Shown: piece after piece, positions 43,820 through 53,429 of the stretch
How the letters are laid out: each line of letters starts with the position of its first letter
Numbering within the stretch: position 1 is the stretch's first letter
Assembly (NCBI RefSeq): GCF_900142535.1
Contig: NZ_FRBE01000006.1
Coordinates: 108,559-172,558 of the forward strand
Source of the DNA: Fibrobacter sp. UWEL
Lineage (GTDB): Bacteria > Fibrobacterota > Fibrobacteria > Fibrobacterales > Fibrobacteraceae
Direction: 5' to 3'
Length of the DNA: 64,000 bases
The notes under the pieces: model-generated
What the model was told of the DNA's origin: nothing
The model's database searches: none
What the model saw: the letters and a program-made list of their open reading frames with translations, nothing else
Translations under genes and position numbers: made by a program

Positions 43820-45913
43820 CTAGAAATTAACAGATACTTCTGCAGTAACAAGGGACTTGTCTACAGAGAAATTAGCTGCAGCAGCACCGCCGATGAGATA
43901 ATCCACACTGTTGTTCAGCATGCCGTAACGTACGGTGAGATAAGATTCGGGAGCGATGCGGATACGAGGACCAGCAAGGATCAACATTTCGTCAACCTTG
44001 GTCACCAGAGAGGAACCAACCTGGAGACCAAATGCATCGAACTTCTTAGTCAGCATCTGGAAACCAGCCTGGAGAGCCACAGGGCCCCAGATGTCAGCAT
44101 TGAAACCAGCAACGATGCGCTGAGAAGAACGCTGCAGCCAAGCATCTTCGGAAGCCTTTTCAAAGGATCCCTGAATCTTGATGTCACGACCGAGGGACGG
44201 AATCAAGAGGCCAAGATCAATACCAACGCCAGCACCGATAGTGGTGTAGGTGTTTTCGGCAGCATCCTGCTTAATCTGAGAGAAGCGAACATTCAGAGAG
44301 ATTGCTTCGTTCCAGTCAGCATCCAGAGAAACGGCGAAGCCCTTACGATCCGGAGTAGCAAGGCCATAAGGCAAAGCCAGGTTCACGGAAGGATCCATCA
44401 GGAGCTGAGCTTCAGCAGCTTCCAGCTTCTTCATGGAGTTGGCATCGTAACCGTTACGATAGAAGTGAGACAGCTTGAAGTTGTTGTACAGGCGGTTGTA
44501 CATGTTGACGGATTCGGAATAATTCGTGGTCAACACGTTTGCTTCGCCGGAAGTCATCAAGTTGGTTGCATTCAGGATGTTGGTGTTGTAGACTGCGAAG
44601 TACAGGTTTTCCAAGTTGCCAGAAGCAAAGCTAGAAACCAGTGCGTCATCTACATTGCTGTAAAGAGCATTGGAGTTCAACACCACAGAATTGCTGGTGT
44701 AAGCCGGAGAAGAAGCCAGATCAGACCAGAACTTTTCATCGTTCTGCATGTACATGGCATTCACCTTGAAGTTGATACCAGAAACGGAACCTTCAACGTA
44801 AGGCTGCACATTGAAAGCAACACCATCGTCTTCCATGTAGTCAACAGTCATCAGATCATTGTTCTTCTTTGCATAAGAAGACACATAGACCACAGTACTA
44901 CCGTCAACCGGATTGGTGGCTTCCTTAATAGCACGTTCTTCGGTGTAACCTACGACATAGTATTCGCGATCAACATCCCACCAAGACATGGCGAATTCAC
45001 CATTCAAGCCGAAGTTAACCGGCAGGCTCGGCAAAAGCTTCTTGGAATCGAAGGACAACTGAGCGGAAAGAACGGAGTTGTCATCGTAAATCAAGGTGTC
45101 ATTAAGACCAATGTCACGAGAACGAGTGCTCAAGCGACGGTCGAAGATGTTCACGAAGTTAACACCAGCAGTGAGGCCCATCAGTTCTGCACCAGCGCGG
45201 AGGCCGTAAGCATAGCGATCGGACCAGTCAAAGTCGAAGAAGACCTGATCGTTCTTCTTGGCGGTGTTACGCATACGAGTACCAGTAGCCTGAGCGTAGA
45301 TGTTATCTACAGGACCAACATTACCGCTGTTGTAAGCAACATTCAAGCCCTGCATCAGGCGACGGGATGTGGTGTCCAGGTTGCGATCAGCAAGAGCATC
45401 CACACGCTTCTGAGCGAAGATTTCCGGTTCCTGAAGGATTTCTACCTGGGGGGTATTGATGGTGAGCGGGGTGTAACCCACACGCATATAACCCAAGTTG
45501 AAGTCAACATGCTTGTTCAGGATGTTGCCATCGTAAGAGAACCAGTGACCCACTGCCGGGTTGTTATTTTCTTCGTAAGCGCTCTGCCAATCCTTGTGGA
45601 GGCGGAGCTGAACATTAATGCGAGTTTCAGAACTAGGCTGAGCGAGGAACTTCAAGTTCACGTCGGTGTAAGCCTGGTTTTCCTGAGTTGCAGAATTAGC
45701 AGCAAACTGATCGGAAGTTGCCATGGAGGTAAAAGCACCAGCCTTGGCGGTACCGCTGAGGCGAAGACCGAGAATCGACTGATTCAGGGAGTCAAGCTTC
45801 TGCAGAAGAGAGGACTGCTTTTCGACAATTGCACCGTCTTCGGCAGCAAAGGCAGCTGCAGCAGACATCAGCGCGGTAGTCAGAATGATAGAGGTCTTTT
45901 TAGTATTCTTCAT
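43820..45913 (-). CDS. outer-membrane beta-barrel protein (paralog 3 of the locus)
   Basis: A signal peptide (AFA-AE) is followed by a short heptad segment (VEKQSSLLQKLDSLNQSI) and then alternating amphipathic strands through the terminal Phe (LVTAEVSVNF), the hallmark of an outer-membrane barrel; 697 residues. A region after the first strands (YMRVGYTPLTINTPQVEILQEPEIFAQKR) aligns with the second barrel (FRQQYSPLTLFNPDVEVLYEPTVFARQR), which shows that these genes are paralogs. No plug or TonB box is evident, so this is porin-like rather than a TonB-dependent receptor. 15 bp separate it from the preceding barrel gene. Substrate unknown; sugar or fibre contact is inferred from neighbours. Confidence 0.82.
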   Translation of the reverse strand: MKNTKKTSIILTTALMSAAAAFAAEDGAIVEKQSSLLQKLDSLNQSILGLRLSGTAKAGAFTSMATSDQFAANSATQENQAYTDVNLKFLAQPSSETRINVQLRLHKDWQSAYEENNNPAVGHWFSYDGNILNKHVDFNLGYMRVGYTPLTINTPQVEILQEPEIFAQKRVDALADRNLDTTSRRLMQGLNVAYNSGNVGPVDNIYAQATGTRMRNTAKKNDQVFFDFDWSDRYAYGLRAGAELMGLTAGVNFVNIFDRRLSTRSRDIGLNDTLIYDDNSVLSAQLSFDSKKLLPSLPVNFGLNGEFAMSWWDVDREYYVVGYTEERAIKEATNPVDGSTVVYVSSYAKKNNDLMTVDYMEDDGVAFNVQPYVEGSVSGINFKVNAMYMQNDEKFWSDLASSPAYTSNSVVLNSNALYSNVDDALVSSFASGNLENLYFAVYNTNILNATNLMTSGEANVLTTNYSESVNMYNRLYNNFKLSHFYRNGYDANSMKKLEAAEAQLLMDPSVNLALPYGLATPDRKGFAVSLDADWNEAISLNVRFSQIKQDAAENTYTTIGAGVGIDLGLLIPSLGRDIKIQGSFEKASEDAWLQRSSQRIVAGFNADIWGPVALQAGFQMLTKKFDAFGLQVGSSLVTKVDEMLILAGPRIRIAPESYLTVRYGMLNNSVDYLIGGAAAANFSVDKSLVTAEVSVNF

Positions 45914-45928
45914 TTTTCATTCCTCCCA

Positions 45929-48151
45929 TTAAAATTCCACGTTAATGGAGGCTTCTACGATAGTTTGAGTAAACTCACTGGTAAACTCAGCCAGAGTCTC
46001 GTCTGCATAGACCGGCAGGTTCACTGCATCGCCACCCAATGCGGTGCTAACTGCCGTATTGTAGGTGTTTTCTACAGAGACCATACCGAAGTTCAGAGAA
46101 AGCCATACGTTCTTGTCCAGAGAGTAGTCGAGACCGACCATCCACTGCATCTGCTTACCCGTAACCATCGGAGCGGTGGTTGCGATGGAAGCGAACTGAG
46201 CGGCGCTGTACATCTGCTGGAGATCGTTCATTTCCATATTGACCATCTGGAAACCAGCGGTGAAGCCCAGGCGAGGCATGTACTGAACATAGAGACCTGC
46301 GTTAATGAAGTCGGTCTTCATTTCAGCAGAACCACCTGCAGAAGCATCCATGGAACGTTCGGTATGACGGTAAGAACCGGAGATTTCCAGCGGCTTGCTG
46401 AATCCCAGAGCCTTGAACACGTCAACCTTCAGGCCGCCACCAAAGTCGGTGTAGTTTACTGCACTGAGGCCAGCCAGAGGACTAGTCTGAGAGAACATGC
46501 CGAAGAGGCCCTGAGCTTCCAACCAGTCACCGAGACCGAAGGTCACGTTAGCACGGAGACCCTGACGGTTTGCAGTTGCAAGACCATTGGGGAGTACCAT
46601 CTGGATTGCCGGATCAGCCATAGCGGCAAGCAGGTTGAGCTGAGCCTGGCTGTAAACAGTAGAGCTGTAGGAATTCTTGCTATAGGGAGCGAAGTCATAG
46701 CTTTCCAGGTGTTCCTTGAAGCCGTTATCGTCGGTCTTCATGGAAGCAGTCACAGGAGAGAACTTCGGAGCGAAATTATAGAGAGCATCGAAGGTAGTGT
46801 AAAGCGGAGAGTTAATGCCATACTTTACAGTGTTACCATCGTAGTCAGAGTTCAGAACGCGCTGAGCAAAGAACTTGGGAGACTGAGCCAGGTTATTGAA
46901 CCAGGCGCTGTCATTGAACACCAGGTCACCGGAAACCTTCAGCTTCCAGGAACCGCCCGTGTAGCCCACGTTCACGTTTGCATTGAAACCAAGACCGCTT
47001 TCACCTTCCTTTTCAGGATCGTTGATTGCGACGTAGGATTCAACTTCGCCATCTTCGTTCAGCATGGGAACAGTGGTGATTCCATCATTGGAGGACAATG
47101 CCATTTCAGCAGTTGCGTCCAAGATCAAGCTGGAGTTGCCCATCATGCCAGCCACATCAGCACCGAAGCGACCACCCAACACCAGAGTCTTCTGGAGGGA
47201 CAGATCGTAAGGGTTGATTGCTTCTTCGCGGTAGTAACCGGTTTCAACAATGGTATTACCTTCTTCATCTTCCAGAGATGCAGTCGGGTCATTGTTGGGA
47301 TGACGGTAAGTAACAGTCTTGGAATCTTCGTTGTCAAAGATATACATAGCGGTTGCACCGACGTATGCATTTCTCTTCAGCGGGAAGAGTTCGAAGTTAC
47401 CAGCAAGAACGAACTTGTCGGTGTTAGAAGCTTGAGTAGCACCAGCAATTGTATTGTTGGGAAGGATATTGCCTTCAGCACCGGAGAAGTCCAGAGGCTG
47501 AGCGCGGTTCACGCGGGCAAACATACCTTCTACACGAACTTCACCGAAAACGTCATTCAGACCGTGACGGAACTGGACGTTAGCACCCTGCAGGTTGCGC
47601 TGATTGCCTTCAAGCAACTGCTGCTTTTCGGCCATGTGACGCTGACGAGCAAAAACGGTGGGTTCGTAAAGAACTTCGACATCGGGGTTGAACAAGGTCA
47701 GCGGAGAATACTGCTGACGGAAGTCACCCACGGTCCAGTAGAAGCTATTGCCAATCTGGCCTTCGACATTCAACCAAGGCACTTCGATAATCTTTGCAGC
47801 TGCAGCGAAGTAATCCTGCATACCTGCATAGAAGCGAAGCATTGCGTTTGCACGAACAGATTCCCAGGGACGGAAACCGAAGTTGAAGTCCGCATTGACG
47901 AACTCATTACGTTCTGCATCCGGCTTGGTATTCTTACCATACGGATCCTGATCGGTATTAACGAAAGAAGCCTGAGCGATGCCGCGAATGGCACCGGTTA
48001 CTTCCAAGCCACGATGTGCATTGGCGGAATCAACCTTGCTTTCCAGCAAAGCCTGGTTGGAAGCCACGGATGCAGCAGCCACACCAGAAGTCAGCGCAAT
48101 GGCACCTAATGTTCTAGTAATCATCTTTGAAGCACTTTTATTGATTTTCAT
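45929..48151 (-). CDS. outer-membrane beta-barrel protein (paralog 2 of the locus)
   Basis: 740 residues: signal peptide (about 30 residues), a short helical lead (QALLESKVDSANAHRG), then a barrel beginning with LEVTGAIRGIAQASF and ending in Phe (VEASINVEF). The conserved block YSPLTLFNPDVEVLYEPTVFARQRHMAEKQQLLEGNQRNLQGANVQF links it to paralog 3 and, more weakly, to paralog 1 (NSSPLTMWERETNPRFAWQYELFEDEK). No enzymatic motif is seen. It is 18 bp after paralog 1 and 15 bp before paralog 3, so all three are made from one message, possibly to form a composite surface complex. Confidence 0.82.
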   Translation of the reverse strand: MKINKSASKMITRTLGAIALTSGVAAASVASNQALLESKVDSANAHRGLEVTGAIRGIAQASFVNTDQDPYGKNTKPDAERNEFVNADFNFGFRPWESVRANAMLRFYAGMQDYFAAAAKIIEVPWLNVEGQIGNSFYWTVGDFRQQYSPLTLFNPDVEVLYEPTVFARQRHMAEKQQLLEGNQRNLQGANVQFRHGLNDVFGEVRVEGMFARVNRAQPLDFSGAEGNILPNNTIAGATQASNTDKFVLAGNFELFPLKRNAYVGATAMYIFDNEDSKTVTYRHPNNDPTASLEDEEGNTIVETGYYREEAINPYDLSLQKTLVLGGRFGADVAGMMGNSSLILDATAEMALSSNDGITTVPMLNEDGEVESYVAINDPEKEGESGLGFNANVNVGYTGGSWKLKVSGDLVFNDSAWFNNLAQSPKFFAQRVLNSDYDGNTVKYGINSPLYTTFDALYNFAPKFSPVTASMKTDDNGFKEHLESYDFAPYSKNSYSSTVYSQAQLNLLAAMADPAIQMVLPNGLATANRQGLRANVTFGLGDWLEAQGLFGMFSQTSPLAGLSAVNYTDFGGGLKVDVFKALGFSKPLEISGSYRHTERSMDASAGGSAEMKTDFINAGLYVQYMPRLGFTAGFQMVNMEMNDLQQMYSAAQFASIATTAPMVTGKQMQWMVGLDYSLDKNVWLSLNFGMVSVENTYNTAVSTALGGDAVNLPVYADETLAEFTSEFTQTIVEASINVEF

Positions 48152-48169
48152 ACTGTTATCGCGCCTCCG

Positions 48170-50701
48170 TTAGAACCAAACTTTAGTTTCAGCGGTGATG
48201 TAATGGCCAGTCCAGTCATTGGCGGACAGAACTTCGTCAGAGTGGGTAGCCCACTTGTAACGGAAGTGAAGACCTGCACGATCGGCAAAGTCCCAATCGA
48301 AGCCAAGACCAATTGCGGTTTCCACAATGTTGATGGGAGCCTTTTCATAGTAGCCAGTAGAAACAACACCATAGTGAGTTGCCTTGTCGGAATTCGGCTT
48401 GGCAATCTGGTTATCCAAATTGGTATTCACATAACCGTATTCAGAACGGAAGGTTTCCAGACCCAGGACACCCACAAGATGGAAGGACGGAGTAATTGCA
48501 ATGGCCGGTTCAAACTGACCGTAGAAGCTCCACATAAGCATGTCGCTCTGGGCTTCGCTGTAAGCGATAGGAGCGATAGTGGTGGAAACACCGGAAATAG
48601 CAGCATAACCGCTCATCACGATGTTACGATCGGTGCCGAACCAGTGACCGATATCGTAGCCACCAGCAACAGACAGGTAGGTAGACCACTTTGCGTGAGT
48701 CGGAACGGTGGAATCAGCAATCTGCTGAGCATTTTCGTATGCAGCGAAGGTTTCCCACATTTCCCAGGTACCACCACGGAGACCACCCTGCTGGCGGTTC
48801 AACTTGAGGCCAGTACCAGGAGCCTGTACACCTGCACGTTCCACATAACCATTTGCACGAGAACCTGCGTTACCAGAGTCTGCCCAGAACAGCGGCTTAT
48901 GCTTGGTCCAGGAGTTGGTGGATTCCCAAAGGTTACGACCATTCAGACGGTAGTTGAAGTTGATTACGTCCATGCCTTCTTCAACCTGACGATGCAAACC
49001 GTACTGCAGGTCCAAGTGACCGCGAGTGAATTCCGGTTCCACCTTCAAGTTCAAACCAGCCATATTCGGAGTGTAACGCATAGAACCGGAGTTCAGAGCG
49101 AATTCATCCTTACGCCAGTTAACGAAACGAGAGGGGTTAGACATAGAATACGGAGAGTAGAAGTCCTTCTGGAGGAAGATGGCTTCCAAAGTCATGGGCC
49201 AGCCTTCCAGGTACTTGCTCTGAGCCTTCACGTAAACACCCACAGCAGGAGTGCTCATGGAAGTTTCGTAAGAATTCTTTTCGTACTTGCTGGTGTTTGC
49301 AGCACCTTCAGCCTTATAGTATTCCTGATCCTGAGTCATGCTCACAGCCACATCAGTCATCAAGTAAAGCTTAGGAGTGATGTTACCCTTGAAGTCGATA
49401 GAAGCAACGTGGTTGTTGGAGATGGTCGGATCAACGCTGTACTTGTTGTAAGAACTGAAGAATTCCGGTTCATAGACCAGAGCGTTGTCGAAAATGACAC
49501 CCATGTAGTTCACACCAACAGTCAGGTTGTCGGCAATCTTGTTCTTTGCCAGACGACCATGATAGATGGAACCGCGGAAATCATAATCACCAGACATTTC
49601 CAATTCGCCGGGCTGACCACCGTACATACGGAGACCGTCACGGGTACCGATGTCAGCATCAGCAGGCTGGGAAACCATAGCCTGAGCGGTCAAGTCCCAA
49701 GGCAACTGATAAATGCTAGCAAAGACGCCACCGAAGGAGCGGTTGGTCCAGAATGCACGGCCACCTTCCTTAACGGGCTTAAAGACCTTTTCCTTATAGT
49801 AGGTACTTACAGTCTTTTCGTCTTCGAACAATTCGTACTGCCATGCGAAACGGGGATTGGTTTCACGTTCCCACATGGTAAGGGGAGAAGAGTTTGCCCA
49901 GATAACGCCACCAGCGGTAACGTATGCACCGAACACACCGGCACGGATATCCACACCGAAGTTCATTTCTTCATCGATGGTAGTGGAGTAGTAGTCCGTA
50001 GAGTGGTCGTACAGAGCGTGTTCGTTATAGGTCTTAACGCCAGTCGGCTGAGAACCCAGCTTGTTCGTGAACAGACCAGACAGATCGAACGGCATGGTAA
50101 TGTTCGTCCACAAGGTCATGTAAGAGTTGGGCATAGCCACGATGTTTGCCTTGAAAACTGCGTCCACGGAAGTACGAGCCTGGTCAGCAGCAAGCAGAGC
50201 AGGAGCATCGGGATAGTGGAAGTTCTTCAGGCGGAAGGCCATAAAACCAGACACGGCAAGAGGAGCGTCATCCTTACCCATAAGGGTGGATTCCATGTTT
50301 TCTGCCAGGTTGTCCAGGTTATTTTCAATAGTTTCCAGCTGCTTTTCAGCACCAAGAGTCTTGGGAGCGTCAAGAACTGCGGCGGGCACAGCTGCGGGAG
50401 CGGTGCTTGCCATTTCCTTCTTAGGAGCTTCGACCTCGGGAGCCAGTGCGACATCGGAGGGAACTTCTTCAACAGCCGGTTCTTCAGCAGCCGGTTCCTC
50501 GGCAGGAGCTTCTTCTGCAGCGGCTTCTTCGACTGCCGGTGCCGGTTCTTCCTCAGCTACAGCTTCTTCTGCAGGGGCTTCTTCAGCGGAAGCTTCGGTA
50601 GCAACTTCGCTATCGTAGCTGTTATCGCTGTAATCATCCTCTTGAGCAAGGGCTAGAGAGGAGCAGAGCAGGGTTGTTGCAATAAAAGGTAATTTGCGCA
50701 T
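48170..50701 (-). CDS. outer-membrane beta-barrel protein with Glu/Ala-rich N-terminal linker (paralog 1)
   Basis: 843 residues. After the signal peptide (SLALA-QE) lies an acidic low-complexity stretch (about 21-95) of repeats such as EEAPAEE and EEPAAEE, then a predicted coiled coil (LGAEKQLETIENNLDNLAENMESTL), then a large barrel beginning with LAVSGFMAFRLKNFHYP and ending AETKVWF. The linker could span the periplasm or reach peptidoglycan, as Pro/Ala/Glu spacers do in other envelope proteins. The SPLT-centred block and general pattern relate it to the two barrels that follow. It starts 15 bp after the CBM11-like gene. Function unknown; a surface adhesion or transport role is inferred. Confidence 0.82.
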   Translation of the reverse strand: MRKLPFIATTLLCSSLALAQEDDYSDNSYDSEVATEASAEEAPAEEAVAEEEPAPAVEEAAAEEAPAEEPAAEEPAVEEVPSDVALAPEVEAPKKEMASTAPAAVPAAVLDAPKTLGAEKQLETIENNLDNLAENMESTLMGKDDAPLAVSGFMAFRLKNFHYPDAPALLAADQARTSVDAVFKANIVAMPNSYMTLWTNITMPFDLSGLFTNKLGSQPTGVKTYNEHALYDHSTDYYSTTIDEEMNFGVDIRAGVFGAYVTAGGVIWANSSPLTMWERETNPRFAWQYELFEDEKTVSTYYKEKVFKPVKEGGRAFWTNRSFGGVFASIYQLPWDLTAQAMVSQPADADIGTRDGLRMYGGQPGELEMSGDYDFRGSIYHGRLAKNKIADNLTVGVNYMGVIFDNALVYEPEFFSSYNKYSVDPTISNNHVASIDFKGNITPKLYLMTDVAVSMTQDQEYYKAEGAANTSKYEKNSYETSMSTPAVGVYVKAQSKYLEGWPMTLEAIFLQKDFYSPYSMSNPSRFVNWRKDEFALNSGSMRYTPNMAGLNLKVEPEFTRGHLDLQYGLHRQVEEGMDVINFNYRLNGRNLWESTNSWTKHKPLFWADSGNAGSRANGYVERAGVQAPGTGLKLNRQQGGLRGGTWEMWETFAAYENAQQIADSTVPTHAKWSTYLSVAGGYDIGHWFGTDRNIVMSGYAAISGVSTTIAPIAYSEAQSDMLMWSFYGQFEPAIAITPSFHLVGVLGLETFRSEYGYVNTNLDNQIAKPNSDKATHYGVVSTGYYEKAPINIVETAIGLGFDWDFADRAGLHFRYKWATHSDEVLSANDWTGHYITAETKVWF

Positions 50702-50716
50702 ATAATCCTAGTCCTC

Positions 50717-51454
50717 TTAAATCTCGTTGCGGAACGGATAGTAGGCCGGGCCTTCGTAAGCCTTGCCATGCTTCTTGATCACAATATCGTCGATCCAAAC
50801 CTTGAAGGATTCGTTTTCGTCCTTACGGACTTCAAGACGGAAACCCTTGAAGTTAGACCATGCGAAGGGGAGCATCACTTCACGAGTATTCTTGGCATCC
50901 CAGTACACACCGGTCTTGCCGAAGAGCTTCAGAGGAATGCTGAAATGCTTCCATTCAGTAGTAATTTCGCCAAGGCTCTTGGAACGGAGCTTCACCTGCA
51001 TGGATTCACCACCAGTCTTCACACCGTCGTCCACAAGCACAAACAGGGCATTTTCGCCACCCTGGGCACCCTTGATCCAGAATTCAACAACACCGTCTTC
51101 GTAGTACGGTTCCAGGTCCACAGAACCTGCAATACAGATTGCCACACCGGAATAATCGCTAGCAATAAGTTCGATTTCCATGGAAAGAGCGCCTTCCATA
51201 GCGAACTTATCGGTGAGGATCGGTTCCGGGTTTTCACGGGGATACTGGTAAACGTATCCACCACCACGAGGGATGGCTTCACGCATAACGACGCTTACCA
51301 CGTCCTTATCCGGGCGGAATTGCTTAGCTTCCTTAGTTTTGAAGCGGGAAGCATCTCGATCCCTAAAGTCGCTAAAGCTCGCCAAGGAGAAAGATGCAAG
51401 GAGGAGGGTGCCAACAGCACACGTCCTGATGATGTTCTGCAAATGTGATTTCAT
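50717..51454 (-). CDS. exported CBM11/CIA30-like protein, first gene of the surface locus
   Basis: The start is ATG 51454-51452, giving a signal peptide (MKSHLQNIIRTCAVGTLLLAS); an earlier TTG would put residues before it. 245 residues in all. The body is a single jelly-roll pattern (ALSMEIELIASDYSGVAICI, DGVVEFWIKGAQGGENALFVLVDDG, TTEWKHFSIPLKLFG, FKGFRLEVRKDENESFKVWIDDIVI) of the kind found in CBM11 and CIA30 domains, with no enzyme motif and no sorting tail, so it is probably periplasmic or held at the outer membrane by the barrels. It heads a six-gene operon and is divergent from the GH5 lipoprotein gene. Confidence 0.82.
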   Translation of the reverse strand: MKSHLQNIIRTCAVGTLLLASFSLASFSDFRDRDASRFKTKEAKQFRPDKDVVSVVMREAIPRGGGYVYQYPRENPEPILTDKFAMEGALSMEIELIASDYSGVAICIAGSVDLEPYYEDGVVEFWIKGAQGGENALFVLVDDGVKTGGESMQVKLRSKSLGEITTEWKHFSIPLKLFGKTGVYWDAKNTREVMLPFAWSNFKGFRLEVRKDENESFKVWIDDIVIKKHGKAYEGPAYYPFRNEI

Positions 51455-51719
51455 AGGGTACAAAATCTCCAAATTCAATTGAGGTACAATATAACTTGTT
51501 TTTTTCCTATTGTTTTTTGTAGTTTGGGTAAATTGGTTCCATTTGTAACCACCACAAAAAGCCTTCCCCCCTTCAGTTTAGAAACCGACAACACAAAAGC
51601 CTCTTTTTTAGGCTTTTTCGCTTCGTTTACCTACGTAACCGAAGTATTTTATATGTTTGTGCTTATTTCATAGAATAAGTGTAAATTTCTATTTGTAAAC
51701 CTTTTTTAGCGAGTTCACT
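51455..51719. promoter_or_regulatory. divergent promoter region between the surface locus and the GH5 lipoprotein gene
   Basis: This 265-bp AT-rich region must carry promoters for both directions. A GGAG at about 51467-51470 could serve the minus gene, though 12 bases away. A small hairpin-like AAAAGCC-TCTTTTTTA-GGCTTTTT (51596-51618) lies in the middle. I see no convincing operator. Confidence 0.5.
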
Positions 51720-53018
51720 ATGAAGATTTCGAAGATTTTGGCAGCATTGTCTGCATCCTTCATTCTCTGCAGTTGCACCTCCGATGGTGGCGGACTGACG
51801 AAGGCTGATAACTCAGGCTCCGGAACCACAGGCGGGGCAACCACCCATGCAAAGGTGGACTACTCCTTGGGCCGTGCTATGAATATGCGTTTGGGCAAGG
51901 GCATTAACCTGGGAAACGCCTGGGATTCCCATGCTTATAACAGTTGCGGCACCTTGAGAGAGGATGATGCTCTGGAATACGTAAACTTGAGTGGTGAATC
52001 CAAGTCCATTACACTGACATCTTCCGACCAGATGTTCTTTGGAAACATTCCTGCTAGTCGCTACAATTCCGACTGCGCCGACAGACTGGACCGTGGCTGG
52101 AACAACCCCATTGACAATAATTACTTCGCACTGGTCAAGGCAGCAGGTTTCAATTCCATCCGTCTGCCGGTCCGCTGGCAGCATAATTCCGACCCCATCA
52201 CCCATAAGGTGAACCCGGAACGTTTGGCTGGCGTCCTAGAAGACGTTGGACTCGCCGTGAATGCGGGCCTGGCCGTTGTGGTCAGTTTCCACTGGTACTA
52301 CGAAATCATGTTCGCAGCAAACCACGCAAAGACCCATCCGGACCTTTACGAATCTGAATTGTTCCATTTCATCAGCATCTGGACCGAAGTGGCAACCGCC
52401 TTGAACGTTTTCCCCGATGACATGATCGTATTCGACATCCTGAACGAACCCACCATGACTTCTGTAGAAAAACTGAATGAAGTCATGACCGCCGGCTATA
52501 CCGCAATCCGCGCAGCCGCCCCGGGTAAGACTATCATGTTTGAATCCAAGGCATCCGCCAAGTTCGCAGAACTTTCTTCCCTGACACTTCCTCAGGATGG
52601 CAACATCATTTATAGCGGTCACTATTATGAACCCTATGGCTTTACCCATCAGGGCCACAGCTACGCATGTAAGGGTGACGCAGCCTACTCCATGACAGCG
52701 GCAGCCGACCTGAAGACCTACGTCGCTTCCGCAAAATCGCTTTATCCTGACGTTGTCAGCGGCTACTCCGTCCCCATGAACATGGGCGAATTCGGCGTGT
52801 CCGGCGGACCAAACGCAAATAAGAGTTCCTGCAAGAGTGGCGAAACTCCCCCTACTAACGCAGCAAAAGCCAGATGGACACAGGGCGTGGTCGCCGCAGC
52901 AGAAGCCTTGGGTATCTCCTGGCACTACTGGGGTCTTGCAGGCGTAGGCGGCTTCGAAGCCTACGACAAGAACTCCGGCCAATGGTACGAAGGCTTCCCC
53001 ACCGCATTCGGGTTATAA
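51720..53018 (+). CDS. GH5 cellulase-type lipoprotein
   Basis: A lipoprotein signal (LCSC, Cys19) and a Gly/Ser/Thr linker (to about residue 45) precede a GH5 domain of normal length: GKGINLGNAWDS near the start, SIRLPVRW, the acid/base Glu243 in DILNEPT, GHYYEPYGFTHQG and the nucleophile Glu357 in NMGEFGV, then WHYWGL. The pattern suits endo-beta-1,4-glucanase or a related activity such as xyloglucanase or mannanase. A 40-residue insertion with Cys residues (SCGTLREDD to NSDCADRLDRG) follows the first strand. It is cell-attached and divergent from the barrel locus, so the two may share regulation. A repeat element follows the stop. Confidence 0.92.
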   Translation: MKISKILAALSASFILCSCTSDGGGLTKADNSGSGTTGGATTHAKVDYSLGRAMNMRLGKGINLGNAWDSHAYNSCGTLREDDALEYVNLSGESKSITLTSSDQMFFGNIPASRYNSDCADRLDRGWNNPIDNNYFALVKAAGFNSIRLPVRWQHNSDPITHKVNPERLAGVLEDVGLAVNAGLAVVVSFHWYYEIMFAANHAKTHPDLYESELFHFISIWTEVATALNVFPDDMIVFDILNEPTMTSVEKLNEVMTAGYTAIRAAAPGKTIMFESKASAKFAELSSLTLPQDGNIIYSGHYYEPYGFTHQGHSYACKGDAAYSMTAAADLKTYVASAKSLYPDVVSGYSVPMNMGEFGVSGGPNANKSSCKSGETPPTNAAKARWTQGVVAAAEALGISWHYWGLAGVGGFEAYDKNSGQWYEGFPTAFGL

Positions 53019-53429
53019 TAATGCAAGGGGGTACCACACGTCCACAAAGTGGATAATTCTCACTAAGGGCTAAAGCCCTAAGTGTTCATTTACCTTGGAA
53101 CCCCCGTCGCATTGCTACGGCTTCACAAGTGCAAAGCACTTGCTTGCCCTGCTCGTTGAGGGGCACTAAAGTGCCTCCTCAAACCTGTAAGTAGAAGACC
53201 TGCTGAAAAACAGCAGGCCTTTTTTGACATCCTTTGAGGAGGTGCTTTAGGGGGCAGAGCCCCCATGCATCTCCATACGTTATCCAGAGGGCTACCAGGG
53301 TTATACATCTCTATGTTAAGGGTGTCTGAGGGACCGCAGGCCCTCAGTTGAAAAGACAAGGTAAAACAAGTGCAGAGCACTTGTGAACCCGCAGTATTTT
53401 CAACCAGGGGTTTTAGGGGGCGGAGCCAC
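53019..53429. repeat. composite palindromic intergenic element, copy 2 (two opposed halves)
   Basis: A 411-bp convergent gap. The forward half (53030-53183) has GTCCAC-n-GTGGAT (53040-53054), the 36-base block shared with copy 1 (53055-53090), CAAGTGC-AAA-GCACTTG (53126-53142) and GGCACT-AA-AGTGCC within TTGAGG/CCTCAA (53156-53182). A terminator follows (53199-53225). The reverse half (53233-53427) has TTTGAGGAGGTGCTTTAG (53233-53250), GGGGGC-AGA-GCCCCC (53250-53264), CTGAGGG/CCCTCAG (53326-53347), outer GTTGAAAA/TTTTCAAC (53347-53404) around CAAGTGC-AGA-GCACTTG (53367-53383), and an imperfect GGGGGC-GGA-GCCACC (53416-53430). Confidence 0.87.
53199..53225 (+). terminator. rho-independent terminator of the GH5 lipoprotein gene
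   Basis: CCTGCTG-AAAAA-CAGCAGG (53199-53217) followed by CCTTTTTT, placed between the two halves of the repeat element. Confidence 0.9.

Noticed and set aside
44465..48109. An open frame of over 1200 codons on the plus strand, antisense to two barrel genes
   Set aside because: Its translation is rich in His, Val and Gln with no signal, domain or ribosome site. It results from codon bias of the minus-strand genes, in which few antisense stops occur.
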